A stretch of 64,000 nucleotides of DNA from Cordia subcordata (lineage: Eukaryota > Streptophyta > Magnoliopsida > Boraginales > Cordiaceae): NCBI GenBank assembly GCA_028554755.1, contig JAPTOF010000017.1, positions 11,121,501-11,185,500 of the forward strand, written 5' to 3'. The position numbers and the translations under genes were made by a program. Below are positions 49,129 through 60,291 of this stretch, in pieces. The notes beneath the pieces were generated by a model. The model worked only from the letters and a program-made list of their open reading frames with translations, made no database searches and was not told the DNA's origin. The stretch's first letter is position 1. The number at the start of each line of letters is the position of its first letter.

Positions 49129-52028
49129 GCGTGTAATACTTGGTGCATATTATCATTGCCTAATTAGGCTAACAGTTCTTGCGAAGTGATGAAGGTGGCG
49201 CATAGTTGCTTCACAGACCCGCTCTTTTGTAGATCATGCCTGAGGTGTTTGTTTTCTGGCTTCTGTAGAGGTTGAATATTTGAGATTTAAACACAGATAG
49301 CCTTTTAGACAGGTGTTTACTGGAGCCTGCACATAGCGGGGGCGCTCGATGCCCATTTAGAGAAGCATATTGCTTTTCTATTTTTTTCGTTTGTTAAGAA
49401 TCATTGTTTCACATTTTGTCATGTTGCTGCAGAAGTTGACTGAAACAAACTCTGCTGATGTAGATGACTTTGGCTGATAGATGCAGCACTGTAGTATCAT
49501 GTATTCTAACCCTGTGCTCATCGATTTTGCTTTAGGACTTAATGTGCATCTTCACAGCTATTGCTCAAAGATGCAAATTGTATGTGTAGGCAAGAACCCT
49601 GTACGGTAATTCTCATGTAATTTTCTGTGGCAGAAAGAAAAAGCTTGTGGCTCTGGGAGAGTGGCATATTCTTTTATCTTTTCTGAATTCTTTATATCAG
49701 TGTCTTCATATGTGGTCGGCAAAATTCCGCAAATAGTCTTTATGGTTTACAAAAAAATGTTATTTTGATCTTTATTACTTAAAAAATGAGTCACTTAATT
49801 CTTGATGTTTTGAGAAACTGTCAATATAGTTTTTTTTCTTTAAATTTTAAAAGTGACTTATTTAATCTTCAATGTTTGCAAATGGTACTAATTTTATCTT
49901 TACTAATTGGTCATGTATTGGTTATTGACTACTTTTGACGGCCAAAATAGGAACCAACTTGGCGCACTGTTTGTAAATAGTTGGGTCCAAATAAATCACT
50001 TTGTCAAATTCAATCTCCATGTTGGACAAATTCTTCGGTGGCAAAAAAAAAAGAAAATGAAAGATGTGATTGATAAAATAAGTATAATCAGAAATCAAAT
50101 AAGAAGAATAACAAAAGAGGAAAAAAAAAGTAACTCCAACAATAAATATTAGTATTAACAAAAGAAGTTATAATGCTAAAATTTGAGAGTTGCCAAAAAA
50201 CATTTGGCAAACATTAAAAAGAAAAAAATGCTCAATTAACCTATAAGTTATATTATTTTCTAAAATTTTATATTGAAAAAATATACATAGACATTTCTTA
50301 ATTCTTTTTTGAAAGAAAAAAATCATGCTTGCAGTAGAAAGACTAATCAGTTAATCTTCATGCACAATGAATAACCGAATTCCAATTGAAATGAATTGTT
50401 TAGGATAAATCAATGTTATTTAGGAAGAATCAATAATGAGGGGTATCAATTTAAATCTTGAATTTTTGAATTGAGATAGATTAAGAATTCTCACAATTTA
50501 TTAGATTCATGGATCCAATTCAATTCAATGGGATATTTTATTCACATTTTTTTTCACCAAGAACGTTTTATAATAATATTGACCAAATTGAATTTTTTTA
50601 AAATACAAACATTGAAGACTAAGTGTGAACAATTTGTGGATTTTTTTTTTGCTGTAATTGCATCTTGTAAATCTGTTTAGGAGTCATGAATTTGAATGTT
50701 TTTTCTAACGTTCTAACATGATTTCTTGTAAAATTATAAGATCACCAATTATGAGTTGATCAAAACATCGTTTCTGCATTGTTAAAATTTTGATATATCC
50801 AAGTTGTCTCGGGCTCTCAGCCTATCTAATCTTTTAAAATGCCTACTTATCTTTCTCCTAAGGTGACACGTGTTAATATGTTTTTTAGTCGACGTGTTTC
50901 GAGCTTTCAAACAGGACCACCACACGAAACACGACCAAACTATTGAAACGGACTGTACTTTTCATGTGGTCAATTGATTAGTAACGAGTGTTAAAGACCA
51001 AAAATCAATGACGTCACGAAGACTAAATAATTTTACGAATAAAAAATATTAATTTATTTTAAAATGTTTTGTGAAAGTTTTGTAATAGATTGTGGATCAC
51101 GAAGTGAAGAAGAATTTCTGGTTTCGGATCAAAAAGGAAATGAAGGAAACCAAAAGTTAAGTCTTGTCGCGAATAAAGTTTTAAATTTAAAATTTTTGTT
51201 CGATAACTTTCAAATATTAAACAAAGTAGTAAGACAACTGTTCGTTATATTAAAGTTTTAAAATTCAGAACTTCTATTTCTTATTGTTCTTGACTATCAG
51301 AAAGATTCATTGAGGAGTAGTAGTTCACTAAATCATTGGGCATAGGTACGATGTAACCAAGAAGAGGATGAACACAAGGGTGTCCATGGGTACGATGTAA
51401 CCAAGAAAAGGAAAACCAAGAGGGGGTGTTTTTTACACTTCAACCACTCCGTCAAAATTCTAGTTAATGGGTTTGGAATCTGCGCAAAGATTTTCAAGGC
51501 ACAAGTAGGACCATCTCTCAACGTGGGTCTGGGCGGTCATTTCTCATAAATGTTTCTGACCTCTCTGTTTTCCCATCTTTTTAACTTCTTCTTTTTTCTA
51601 TTTTAATCTATTCCAGATCCAATCTTCCGTATTTTATAAATTTGGATTCAAGTCATCGTTCTTTAAAAAATAATTCAACCACTCGAAATAAATCCCAAAC
51701 CCCTCCCGTTTACGGGAATTCACTTAGCCAAGGAATGGTAAAACCCATAAGAAAAAAAAGTGTCCTGTGTCCATCACCCACTATAATGGCCAAAGGCATT
51801 TCATTTTATCTTTTATATTGAAAAATTTCTATCAAATTATATTAAATTCATCCTAAAATTGTGAATTTTATACATGTATCTTAAGTTAGTTAGAAGCCAA
51901 GTAGTATTTATGGTGTAAAGACATAAAATTTGAGACATTTTTAGCCATGATAAATTGTTAGGCAATTATTTGCTTATAGTCTATGAATTGTATAGTTTGA
52001 AAATGAATATTTTATTATGCTATGACTT

Positions 52029-52065
<37 letters not shown>

Positions 52066-52600
52066 ATCATATTCAATTTTTTTTTATTGAAATCTTATAT
52101 GACAAGTTTATAGATAAATAACACCTGTCCATTTGAAAAAGAATAAATAGCGTGTGATTTGTCTAGTCATGCGACATAGACAGGGATACAAAGGAGACCC
52201 TTATCTAATTTCCTCCAAAAGAAATAGCTAATAATATCAGGGGTTAGTGTGAGGAGAAACACCTAGTTATTTCTGTCTTAAATTTGAATTAATTAAAAAA
52301 ATTATTTTTCTTAAAATTGGTACAATTAAATTTTATATTTAATTAACTTGGATTATATTTTTATGAAACAAAATCAAGTAGGTATGAGCTGGTGAGGCAT
52401 ACGAATAAAAATTCCTATTTTATTTAAGAGAAATGAATAATTTGAACATTCGAGGAGATAGTGATATGCATTTTAATTGCATCATAATATAATAATAAAA
52501 GGGTAGGTGAAAAAGAAGTCTAAACTATTAAAATTCACGAAAAAAAGGTACAAGTACAACTTCTTTTGTTGGCCTTGGTCGGCCAGTCAGCTACTTTTTC
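49129..52600. other. LDL2 3' region and AT-rich spacer
   Basis: The first 600 bp are probably LDL2 3' UTR. The rest is AT-rich with no recognised gene. A direct repeat GTACGATGTAACCAAGAA occurs at about 51347 and 51390, and an AT microsatellite at 52034-52062. T-rich segments at 49720-49900 with repeated 'TTTTGATCTTTATTACTTAA'-like words look like transposon ends, but I could not pair them. Confidence 0.5.
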
Positions 52601-52636
52601 ATTCATCTTCTTCACTCAACCACGCCCAAGAATCAA

Positions 52637-53553
52637 GTAAGTACTGTTTTAACATCATTTTAGTGAATCTTCTGTGTCTTTAATCTTCTTTTTAATCTTG
52701 AAATATGATCTTCATTAGCTTTGTGTTATCTTAAATCACTATCAAGAATCTATCTCTATGCTAAATAAATCAAGAAAAAAAAAAAAAGGCACCTTGACTT
52801 ACCCACAGATAAGCATATAGCTCTATTAAGGCAGCTACAGAAGCTTTTTTCAGTACTGAATTATATCATGGAAAAGAGTTCTTCCAGCGATGGTAAAATG
52901 GTCATGGTATACAAGTTAAACGCTTGCATAGACTTCACCCAGATTGGGTCCGGGCATTGTTTAAAACCGTGCATAGCTAGAGTTTCGTACACAGATTTTT
53001 CCCTTGGCCCTTTGACTGTATGTGCATATCTTGATTTTATGTATGATGATACTTGATGTAATACTACTTCTAGTCGATTATACTGTGTTTAGAGCTAGTT
53101 TGGATTCTTTTCAGGAAAGAGAGGTGCTTTCTTCCTGGAAAAAGCCAATCCAAACAGGCTCTTACTCCTTGTGTCATGTTAAGCTACAGACATGGTCTTT
53201 TAGTTTTTTGCTTGTGGGGATTGTAAATGGTCATGGTAATTACACAGCAAATGACGACTGAAGACTGATATTCTAAGCCATTAGTTTGATTTGTGAAATG
53301 GTTTGAATAAGTTGTTTATATAATTTACTTAAAAATGATCCAGAAGAGCTGATTTTAGGTAGTCATAAGAGATCTTAGGCGGTCGATAGGTTGACAACTG
53401 GTAGCTGAGGTGATTAATTTGAAAGGACAATTAGGCATGGCTTAGAATTTCTTCTCAAGTGAATAATTTTATATGCTCAAACTTATATTTGTATTTACTT
53501 CTTTGTCTTTTGGGCCTTATAATCCCTGAAAATGCTCCAAAACCCTTTTGCAG
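52637..53553 (+). other. Probable 5'-UTR intron of the LAZ1-like gene, containing a MITE
   Basis: A strong donor AATCAA|GTAAGT at 52636/52637 and a pyrimidine-rich acceptor CCCTTTTGCAG ending at 53553 lie upstream of the ATG at 53597. The 70-bp MITE at 53092-53161 is inside. Confidence 0.55.
53092..53161. mobile_element. Miniature 70-bp Tourist-like MITE with TTA target duplication
   Basis: TTA is present on both sides (53089-53091 and 53162-53164). The left end GAGCTAGTTTGGATTCTTTT and the inverted right end GAGCCTGTTTGGATTGGCTT pair over most of the element, leaving a short loop. The right end is of the same type as the larger MITEs in the window. Confidence 0.8.
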
Positions 53554-53596
53554 ATCCTTATTTTGTTATTACTGAAGATCTTCAGGAACAATCAAG

Positions 53597-55415
53597 ATGA
53601 ATCCCCATCAAGTTACAGTGATAGGTTCCACTCTCTGTGTAATGCTTACTGTGCATTTCACAGTACAACTTCTCCAAGAGCATATTCGGGCTTGGAAGAA
53701 ACCGAAGGAGCAAAAAGCCATTCTTATTATTGTTCTCATGGCTCCCATTTATGCCATTGTCTCCTTCATCGGATTGGTTGATCTTCTTGGCAGCGAAACC
53801 TTCGTCACATTCCTGGAGTCCATTAAGGAATGCTATGAGGCTCTGGTAAACTCTCTATCTCAAAAGATACTCCATATCTTCGGCTGGAGGCTTTGCTTAT
53901 TGTGCTCTTTCTTTAATCTGAATTCTGTAGATTCTCTTATTAAAAGAAAAGCCAAAAGGCTATAAGTTTTTTCGTTAATGTGAAGTGGGCTCTACGTATG
54001 ATAACACCATAGTGATGTTCACTTATAACTCTAATTGCAGTATTTCTTTTAAGCCCTAACTATATCTTAGAACTTATCCGGTGTTCTCTTAATGCAGGTG
54101 ATGCTTAAGTTCTTGGGGTTGATGTACACTTACTTGAATATATCCATCAGCAAGAATATTGTACCTGATGAGATCAAAGGACGAGAAATTCACCATTCAT
54201 TCCCAATGACTCTTTTTGTGGTTGAGTGTCTTGTTCCCTGATTTAAGCAATTCTTTTAATTTGTAACCGAAAAATATATTTAGACAAGAAGATTCCATTG
54301 TGGTTTAAATTGGATAAATGCCTGCTGGTAAGGTGTATTTGATAGCAAGTGCAACAGCATAAGGCATTCCATTGCAACTTTATCTTGCTACATTAGTTAA
54401 GAAAGATTATTCTTTAATATCTGGTTTCTTCTAGAACTAACTACAGACATTTGAATAATTCACTTTACAGACACGGCATGGAGTATACTTCCTGATGCTT
54501 CTATGTAGAGTGCCTCACATTATTTCTTCACTTTACAGTTCAGAATAATGTATCTGAACACACTGTTTATCATTATATGCAGCCTCACACAATGCGGTTG
54601 AACCATGACACATTAAAGCAACTCAAGAACTGGACATATCAGTTTGTTGTGATTCGCCCTGTGTGTTCCATCCTGATGATTGCTCTTCAACTTCTTGGGA
54701 TATATCCAAGTTGGGTTAGCTGGACGTTCACCATGATTCTGAACGTTTCAGTTTCTCTGGCTTTGTATGCCCTCGTGGTCTTCTACCACGTCTTTGCTAA
54801 AGAGTTGGCACCACACAAACCGCTCGCCAAGTTTTTATGCGTGAAAGGAATTGTCTTCTTTTGTTTCTGGCAGGTAAATTTCCGGTACTCTTCTTTCTGA
54901 GATTTGCTGGTTAACATAACAAGCAACAGCCAGGCATATAAAGCTTTTGTTAGCTTTGAGATCAAGAATGTGTTAGTCTGCAACTGATTTTGATATAAGC
55001 CTTTGGGACTAATATTCATTCATTACCATTCTAACGATATCTTTAAATGTTAGACCTCTATTTGCTCCTACACTTGTGATCATCTCTATAAGATGCTCTC
55101 TTAGGCGCCTCACAGTGCTAGTGCTGGAGAGAGATGTGAATGTGTAGATTTCTTTATGATCTACCATGCTATTTTGCACTGTTAATCCAACCCCCATGTT
55201 TACCATTTTTGCAGGGCGTTTTGCTTCAGATTCTTGTCGCCATGGGCATTATCAAATCCCATCACTTTTGGCTCAGCGTGGAGCACGTCGAGGAAGCTTA
55301 TCAAAACGCACTGGTAATACTGGAGATGGTTTTCTTCTCCATTTTTCAGCAATATGCCTATACTGCTGAACCTTACCGTGCTGCCTCCGGCACCACAGAT
55401 AAAAAGAAAGACTGA
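53597..55415 (+). CDS. LAZ1 homologue / TMEM184-OSTalpha family membrane protein
   Basis: Four exons (53597-53845, 54098-54217, 54583-54873, 55215-55415) with GT-AG introns, all in phase 0, encode 286 residues. Exon 1 gives MNPHQVTVIGSTLCVMLTVH and QKAILIIVLMAPIYAIVSFI, then ESIKECYEAL. Exon 2 gives KFLGLMYTYLNISISKNIVP and GREIHHSFPMTLF. Exon 3 gives LNHDTLKQLKNWTYQFVVIR and WVSWTFTMILNVSVSLALYA, and exon 4 gives KSHHFWLSVEHVEEAYQNAL. About seven hydrophobic spans and the ESIKECYEAL and NWTYQFVVIRP blocks identify the Ostalpha/DUF300 family; it appears closest to the short LAZ1 homologue group. Arabidopsis LAZ1 influences hypersensitive cell death and tonoplast/brassinosteroid signalling; this paralogue's role is not established. 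The Gln expected before PHT appears lost at the exon 3 acceptor (TATGCAG|CCT). Confidence 0.9.
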
Positions 55416-56474
55416 TTTTAGAACATATGAAGTCAGGCATGAAATCATTATCGCGACTATCGTATATTATTGGAGATAGTCACCTTCACTTTATCGTGAT
55501 GTATCATGCTAACACTTGTGGCTGCTCTCTGAATGAGACTGCTAGACTTATTATTAAGATTTCCTGTCAATAATGCAAACTTGAATTGGCCTGAGCTTAC
55601 TGGAACATAAACTAGAAAATAGTTGGATTTACATAATTGTGCTTCTGCAGTATTTTCTTGTTTTTGATCCCTGTAATTGATGGCATTCATGATTGAGATA
55701 AGTGGAAAAAGGACATTAAACAGAAACCATTTGGAGAAACTGAAGACCATTAAAGATGGTTACATGCATGTTACAATATTATGCGAGGAAGCCAGCGATG
55801 ATGAACTGTATATATAATTATGATGAATCGATATGAAGTGAAAAGTTGAATGTTGCTAGTAAAATGAGATTATGATGTTAAAACTTTTATAGCTTTCCAA
55901 ATCTCATTCAACCTACTAGAAGTTGCAGGATCCGTTCTCTTAAAGATTATATGCGGTATGTTGAAATTATAAAGGAATTATCGAACATACATCTTTTAAC
56001 AGTTTAAACTTAGATTCCGATATAAGCCTCGGACTGCAACGTCTAGCTCTCAGGTCTCACTTTGATGGAGTTAGAGGGCATCCGGGCGTACTTATAAGCA
56101 CCAAAAATAAAAAGATGCTCTCAAATAACTACTCCCCAACGCCCGCTTAACTAATACAGACATAGATGGACTAATCCATCTTGTTAACTCAAAGAATAAC
56201 AATATTATAAGGCATTCTATTTCACTTTGAACCAAAGAAAAAGTCACTTGACCAAAAAGCCTTTAACCATGAAGAGGATGAAGGATAGGAGCAGTAGCTT
56301 TTTGAGTCAATATGTTAACACACTATATTAAAATTCATATCCACATATACCACTGTTCTTCGAAATGAGAAGCAATTAACAGAACCGCATATAGCAAAGT
56401 CAGACATCACTATGGGTAAAATTTACAGAGGGAACTTCTCTCGACGTTACCAGCATTGGTTTTGGCCTCCATTT
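55416..56474. other. Spacer between LAZ1-like gene and gene B
   Basis: This contains the 3' UTR of the LAZ1-like gene and short intergenic sequence. No gene or repeat is recognised. Confidence 0.55.
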
Positions 56475-58281
56475 CTAGAGCCGGGATCGGATGAAAACCC
56501 TTTTCTTTCCAGTCTGTGGAGGAGACAAAATTTCAACGGGTTCTTCGGATAATTCATTCAGAGGCTCCAATCCATTGTCACACAGGGTTGCCACCTTATT
56601 TTGTTGCTTTCCACAATTTACGTCACCTTGCATTTTCTCCATCTTTGCAGGCATCTCTTCCATCATTAACAATAGACCTTTCTTCTTCATTAACAATAGA
56701 CCTTTCTTCTTACTCTCATCAGAAGCACGTGAAGGAGATCGAACTTTTGCAATTTTATGTACGGGAATCCCACCTGTAGAAACAGTTGCCAAGAAGGAAA
56801 AGGATTTAGTCTGCTAATTACCAATGGCAGATGTAGGAAACGAGTACGTGATTTCAAAACACAAAATCTTTTTCGGGTTATTCCACGACTTCATTTTACC
56901 AAGTTCAATGTTAAATTATCAACAGCAGAGCTAGAAATCAAAACAGGATTTTCCTTTTTGGTCAGCAGCATTGCATTTACGTAGGTGGGAAATGAATACA
57001 TGATATATTAAGTGAATTGATCTAAAATGCTGATTCCAACTAGTCAACTACAGGCTTATAAGCACAATGATCATAATCAACTTATCTGAAATTATTCAAC
57101 AATAAGCGCCAGTAGTAGGAAATCAAAATTCTAATAAACCAAAAACAAAATCTTTTACAGTACCACGTGGGATAAAAATCTTACAACACGATAAATGAGG
57201 ATTTTTGCCATGGAAATGCCTCCACGGTTTCAATCAAAAGGCTTTCTCAGCAGAAGTTCCAATAATTCCCAAGCCATTACAGTGAAGTGGTTGTAAATTG
57301 TGAAACAACATAATAATACCGCAGCAGTAGAATTTTTGTAAACACAAAAACACTTCAATTATTAGCGGAAATGACAGCAACGATCCCTTATTTCTACCTA
57401 TCTCGATATTTACGTCCCTCTTTAAAATGATCATATCAGTCCCGTATCTTTTTTATCTTCTATTTTTCTATCGTTGTTAGTTCTCAAGCTAAAAATCATC
57501 CCAAAAAAAGATTGAATTAACATGCAACATGCACATGACCCTTCTTCTTCACCTTACATGTGTCTAACTCCGCCTTTGTTGGAGAGTTTTGAGTTTAAGG
57601 GCTCGTTTAGATTGGTTTTTATTTTTTGTAAAAGCACTTTTTTTTTTAAACTAATTTTTGAAAAAAAAAAAACTTTTTTGCAAAGCTAAAAACTCAGAAT
57701 TCTGAAAAAAAAAAAAAAGTTGTATTTTGAACCTTTTCTTACAGTATTGGTCTTTTTTTTTTTTTAAAGAGTCGAACCAAATAATTATTATAAAAAGAGA
57801 GGGAAAAAGTGGTTTTTTTCAATTAAAAAACAAAAAGCTAATCGAAACCGCCCGTAAAACTAACCGATTCACAAATAATAAAAGGTAAGGGATTGTAAAT
57901 TATTAACTAAAAGCACATACCAGAGACAATTAACGTAGGATGTGATGTTATAATAATGGACTAAGCAGCATACATACATACATATGTATATGTGTATACA
58001 TATGTGTGTGTATGTATATCTATATGTGTGTATGAGAAAACTGAGGGGGAGTGCAGACCAGTGACGCCTTTGATGGTCTCGTCAACGGCGAATTTGCGGA
58101 TGTCCGTCAGAATTCGGCTGATATTCTCACCGCGGTTAGCTTCGGTCAGCTGCTCATCCAATTTCTGAGCTCCGTTAAGTCTAACAGCGTCGACAGTTTT
58201 GATGACGGCGTAATGATCGTCGGAGGCTTTTCTGTTGAAGACTTTGGCGGCGACTAAAAGGAGCTCCTGCCAGATGCCCAT
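56475..58281 (-). CDS. Uncharacterised two-exon plant protein, paralogue B
   Basis: Exon 1 (58281-58059) and exon 2 (56773-56475) join in phase (ACT G|GT) over a 1285-bp intron and encode 173 residues. The start MGIWQELLLVAAKVFNRKAS matches the MGIW start of paralogue A; a longer frame would need a GTG codon upstream. Shared features with A are MGIW, the VDAVRLNGAQKL block (A: IDNAVRVNGLQKV), FAVDETIKG and GGIPVHKIA at the exon junction (A: GGNAVAKIA). The C-terminal half is low-complexity and charged and contains an exact 24-nt duplication giving KKKGLLLM twice. I recall similar plant-only proteins beginning MGIWDFI with no known function. No membrane span or catalytic motif is visible. A Tourist-like MITE sits in the intron. 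Confidence 0.75.
57599..57854. mobile_element. Tourist-like MITE, copy 7, in the intron of paralogue B, with TAA duplication
   Basis: TAA flanks it at 57596-57598 and 57855-57857. The ends GGGCTCGTTTAGATTGGTTT and, inverted, CGGGCGGTTTCGATTAGCTT are inverted repeats. Interior CCAAATAATTATTATAAAAA matches other copies in reverse orientation. Confidence 0.8.
57968..58034. repeat. TA/CA/TG microsatellite next to an exon boundary
   Basis: CATACATACATACATATGTA then TGTGTGTGTATGTATATC tracts lie within 25 bp of the exon 1 donor of paralogue B, on the intron side. Confidence 0.9.
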
Positions 58282-58799
58282 CTCGTCCACAAGTGTCGTT
58301 ACTCGTTACCCGTTTTGGATTTTTCTTTTCTTCTCATTTTCTTTTGACAGCTAATATATAATTTTTTTGGTCCCTCGCGTTTTTCTTAATTATGAAATCG
58401 CCCCATGCAGGTTTTGTGTGTGCAAGTGTCCGTTAGGTCTTCTTTTAATCTCTAATTCCCAAACTAGCCTCTCGTCTTTCATGAGATTTTTTTTTTCTTT
58501 TTTTTATGGTTAAAGGAAATCCTATTCAAAGAATAGGGAGTATAATCAAGTTACTCAACACCAGTAGGGTTGAAGTCCAAAGCTAAAAGACTGGCTAACG
58601 TGGGAGGGATATTAGACACTCAATCTATAGGTAAGCAATTACATAAACGAGCTTTAACCACCCAATCACTCCTAACAAGTTGCCGAATTGAAGCAGCTCG
58701 TTGAGTCAAAGTTAGCAACCTTGAAAGTAGTAGTATCAACAATTAAACTGCCCATCCTATTTGCAATTTAGGTGTTTGAGAATAAAAGGTGTTTACATC

Positions 58800-59210
58800 G
58801 ATCAAAGACTTGGTAATCTAGTAGTAAATCTCTCGCCTTAAATGCGAGAGTCCGTGGTATATTTTTGATAGAGGTGGATATTGTATCATTGATATTTTGT
58901 TCCTTTTGATTCCAAAAAATGTTTAGATTGATCACAAACTTAGCAATCTAGTAGTATGTCTCTCGTCTTGAATGCGAGAGATCTGTGGTATATTTTTGAT
59001 AGAGGTGGATATTGCATTATTGATATTTTGTTCCTTTTGATTCCAAAAATGCTTAAATTGATCACACAATTAGCAATCTAGTAGTATGTCTCTCGTCTTG
59101 GATACGAGAGCTCCATGGTATATTTTTTATAGAGGTGGACATTGTGCTATTGATTTTTGTACTATTTGATTTTTCGCTTCCTTTGATTCCAAAAAAAATG
59201 CTTAGATTGG
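58800..59210. repeat. Three tandem copies of a 130-bp SINE-like unit
   Basis: Units start at 58800, 58930 and 59060, an exact 130-bp spacing. Each has TAGCAATCTAGTAGTATGTC (first copy TGGTAATCTAGTAGTAAATC), TCTCGTCTTGAATGCGAGAG, GTGGTATATTTTTGATAGAGG and a CCTTTTGATTCCAAAAA(T) end. The head resembles a tRNA with an A-box-like TAGCAATCTAGTAG and a CTCTCG...CGAGAG anticodon-stem palindrome, but the B box has decayed. The third unit is about 20 bp longer. Confidence 0.85.
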
Positions 59211-60291
59211 ACATTTTGATTAAGAGATTTTTTCAAAAGCTAGGGAATAAGATTACTTCTACGTTAAGAATGATGTCTAGTTGAAACTAGAAAATCCACC
59301 AAAAATAAATGGTGCTACGTGCTAATGAAGATTGGATGGGGAAAGTTAAAGGAAGTAAATAGAAGTGGAATTGGGCTGCTTTATGCTTGAATATCTAAGA
59401 TTGGATAAGGAGGAAAAAAAAATTCAGTGTTATAACATCAAATTTAAAAGTATACTTGTTTTATCTTACACCCCTATATGTGTATCTCTTTTTCCTGTTT
59501 TTGTTTATTCACTCAAATTTTAGGTTGTTCTTCTTAATTATACATTCTATTATATCACATGTACACTTGACCGAAAGAAAAACGACACCGTATCACATGT
59601 AAGAACTAAGGACTCGTAATATGGGAGTACCATAATTATAGTTCTATTTTTTTTTTTTTATCGTCCTGGTACAAATGTTTAATTTTTTTTGTGGTTGGAG
59701 GAAATAAATTCTAATTTAAAGTCTCTGGCCACAACAGATGGAATATTCAACAACTTCATCTAATAATCACCTAACCTTTCAAAGTTGTTTCATTTGTCAA
59801 AGTTAATCCAAACCAATCACTTTTGCAAAGACTTAAGATAAACAAAGACCTCCCCATCACTTTTGCACTATTGTCCTTTAGCTACTAGTTTGTTTTTGCT
59901 TTAATAAAACCACTTAATCCATTTTCTTTTTTAAAATTTGAAAAAAAAAAAAAAAACTCGCTAGTAACACCTATATATTCTCAAAAAACTGAAACTTAGG
60001 AAAGCAAACAATTAAGCTAAGAAAAGCAATGATCTCAATAACCATAAAGATGCCTCTACTAACCGCAATAATTCATGGCTTATCCTTCACTTCTCTTCAC
60101 AAAATCCGGGCTTCAAATATCACATATAATGGCATTTGCTACAAGTAACACAAAACACAACCATGAAGAAGCCTACAGAGTGAATGCAGAGTTGCAGCAT
60201 AACTTAATCAGTTCCAAAATAACAAGAAGTTAAGCACAATATTACACGATTAGGAGAGCGATTCGGCTCCACTCTCCTCGGGTGCCTGATG

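Noticed and set aside
58051..58257. Plus-strand open frame opposite paralogue B exon 1
   Set aside because: It is the antisense shadow of the coding exon, which has correct splice phase and a paralogue.
58282..58290. Longer start for paralogue B
   Set aside because: It would begin with GTG. The ATG at 58281 gives MGIW, matching paralogue A.
58800..59210. CRISPR-like regular spacing
   Set aside because: The whole 130-bp unit is repeated, not short repeats separated by unique spacers, and the genome is eukaryotic.
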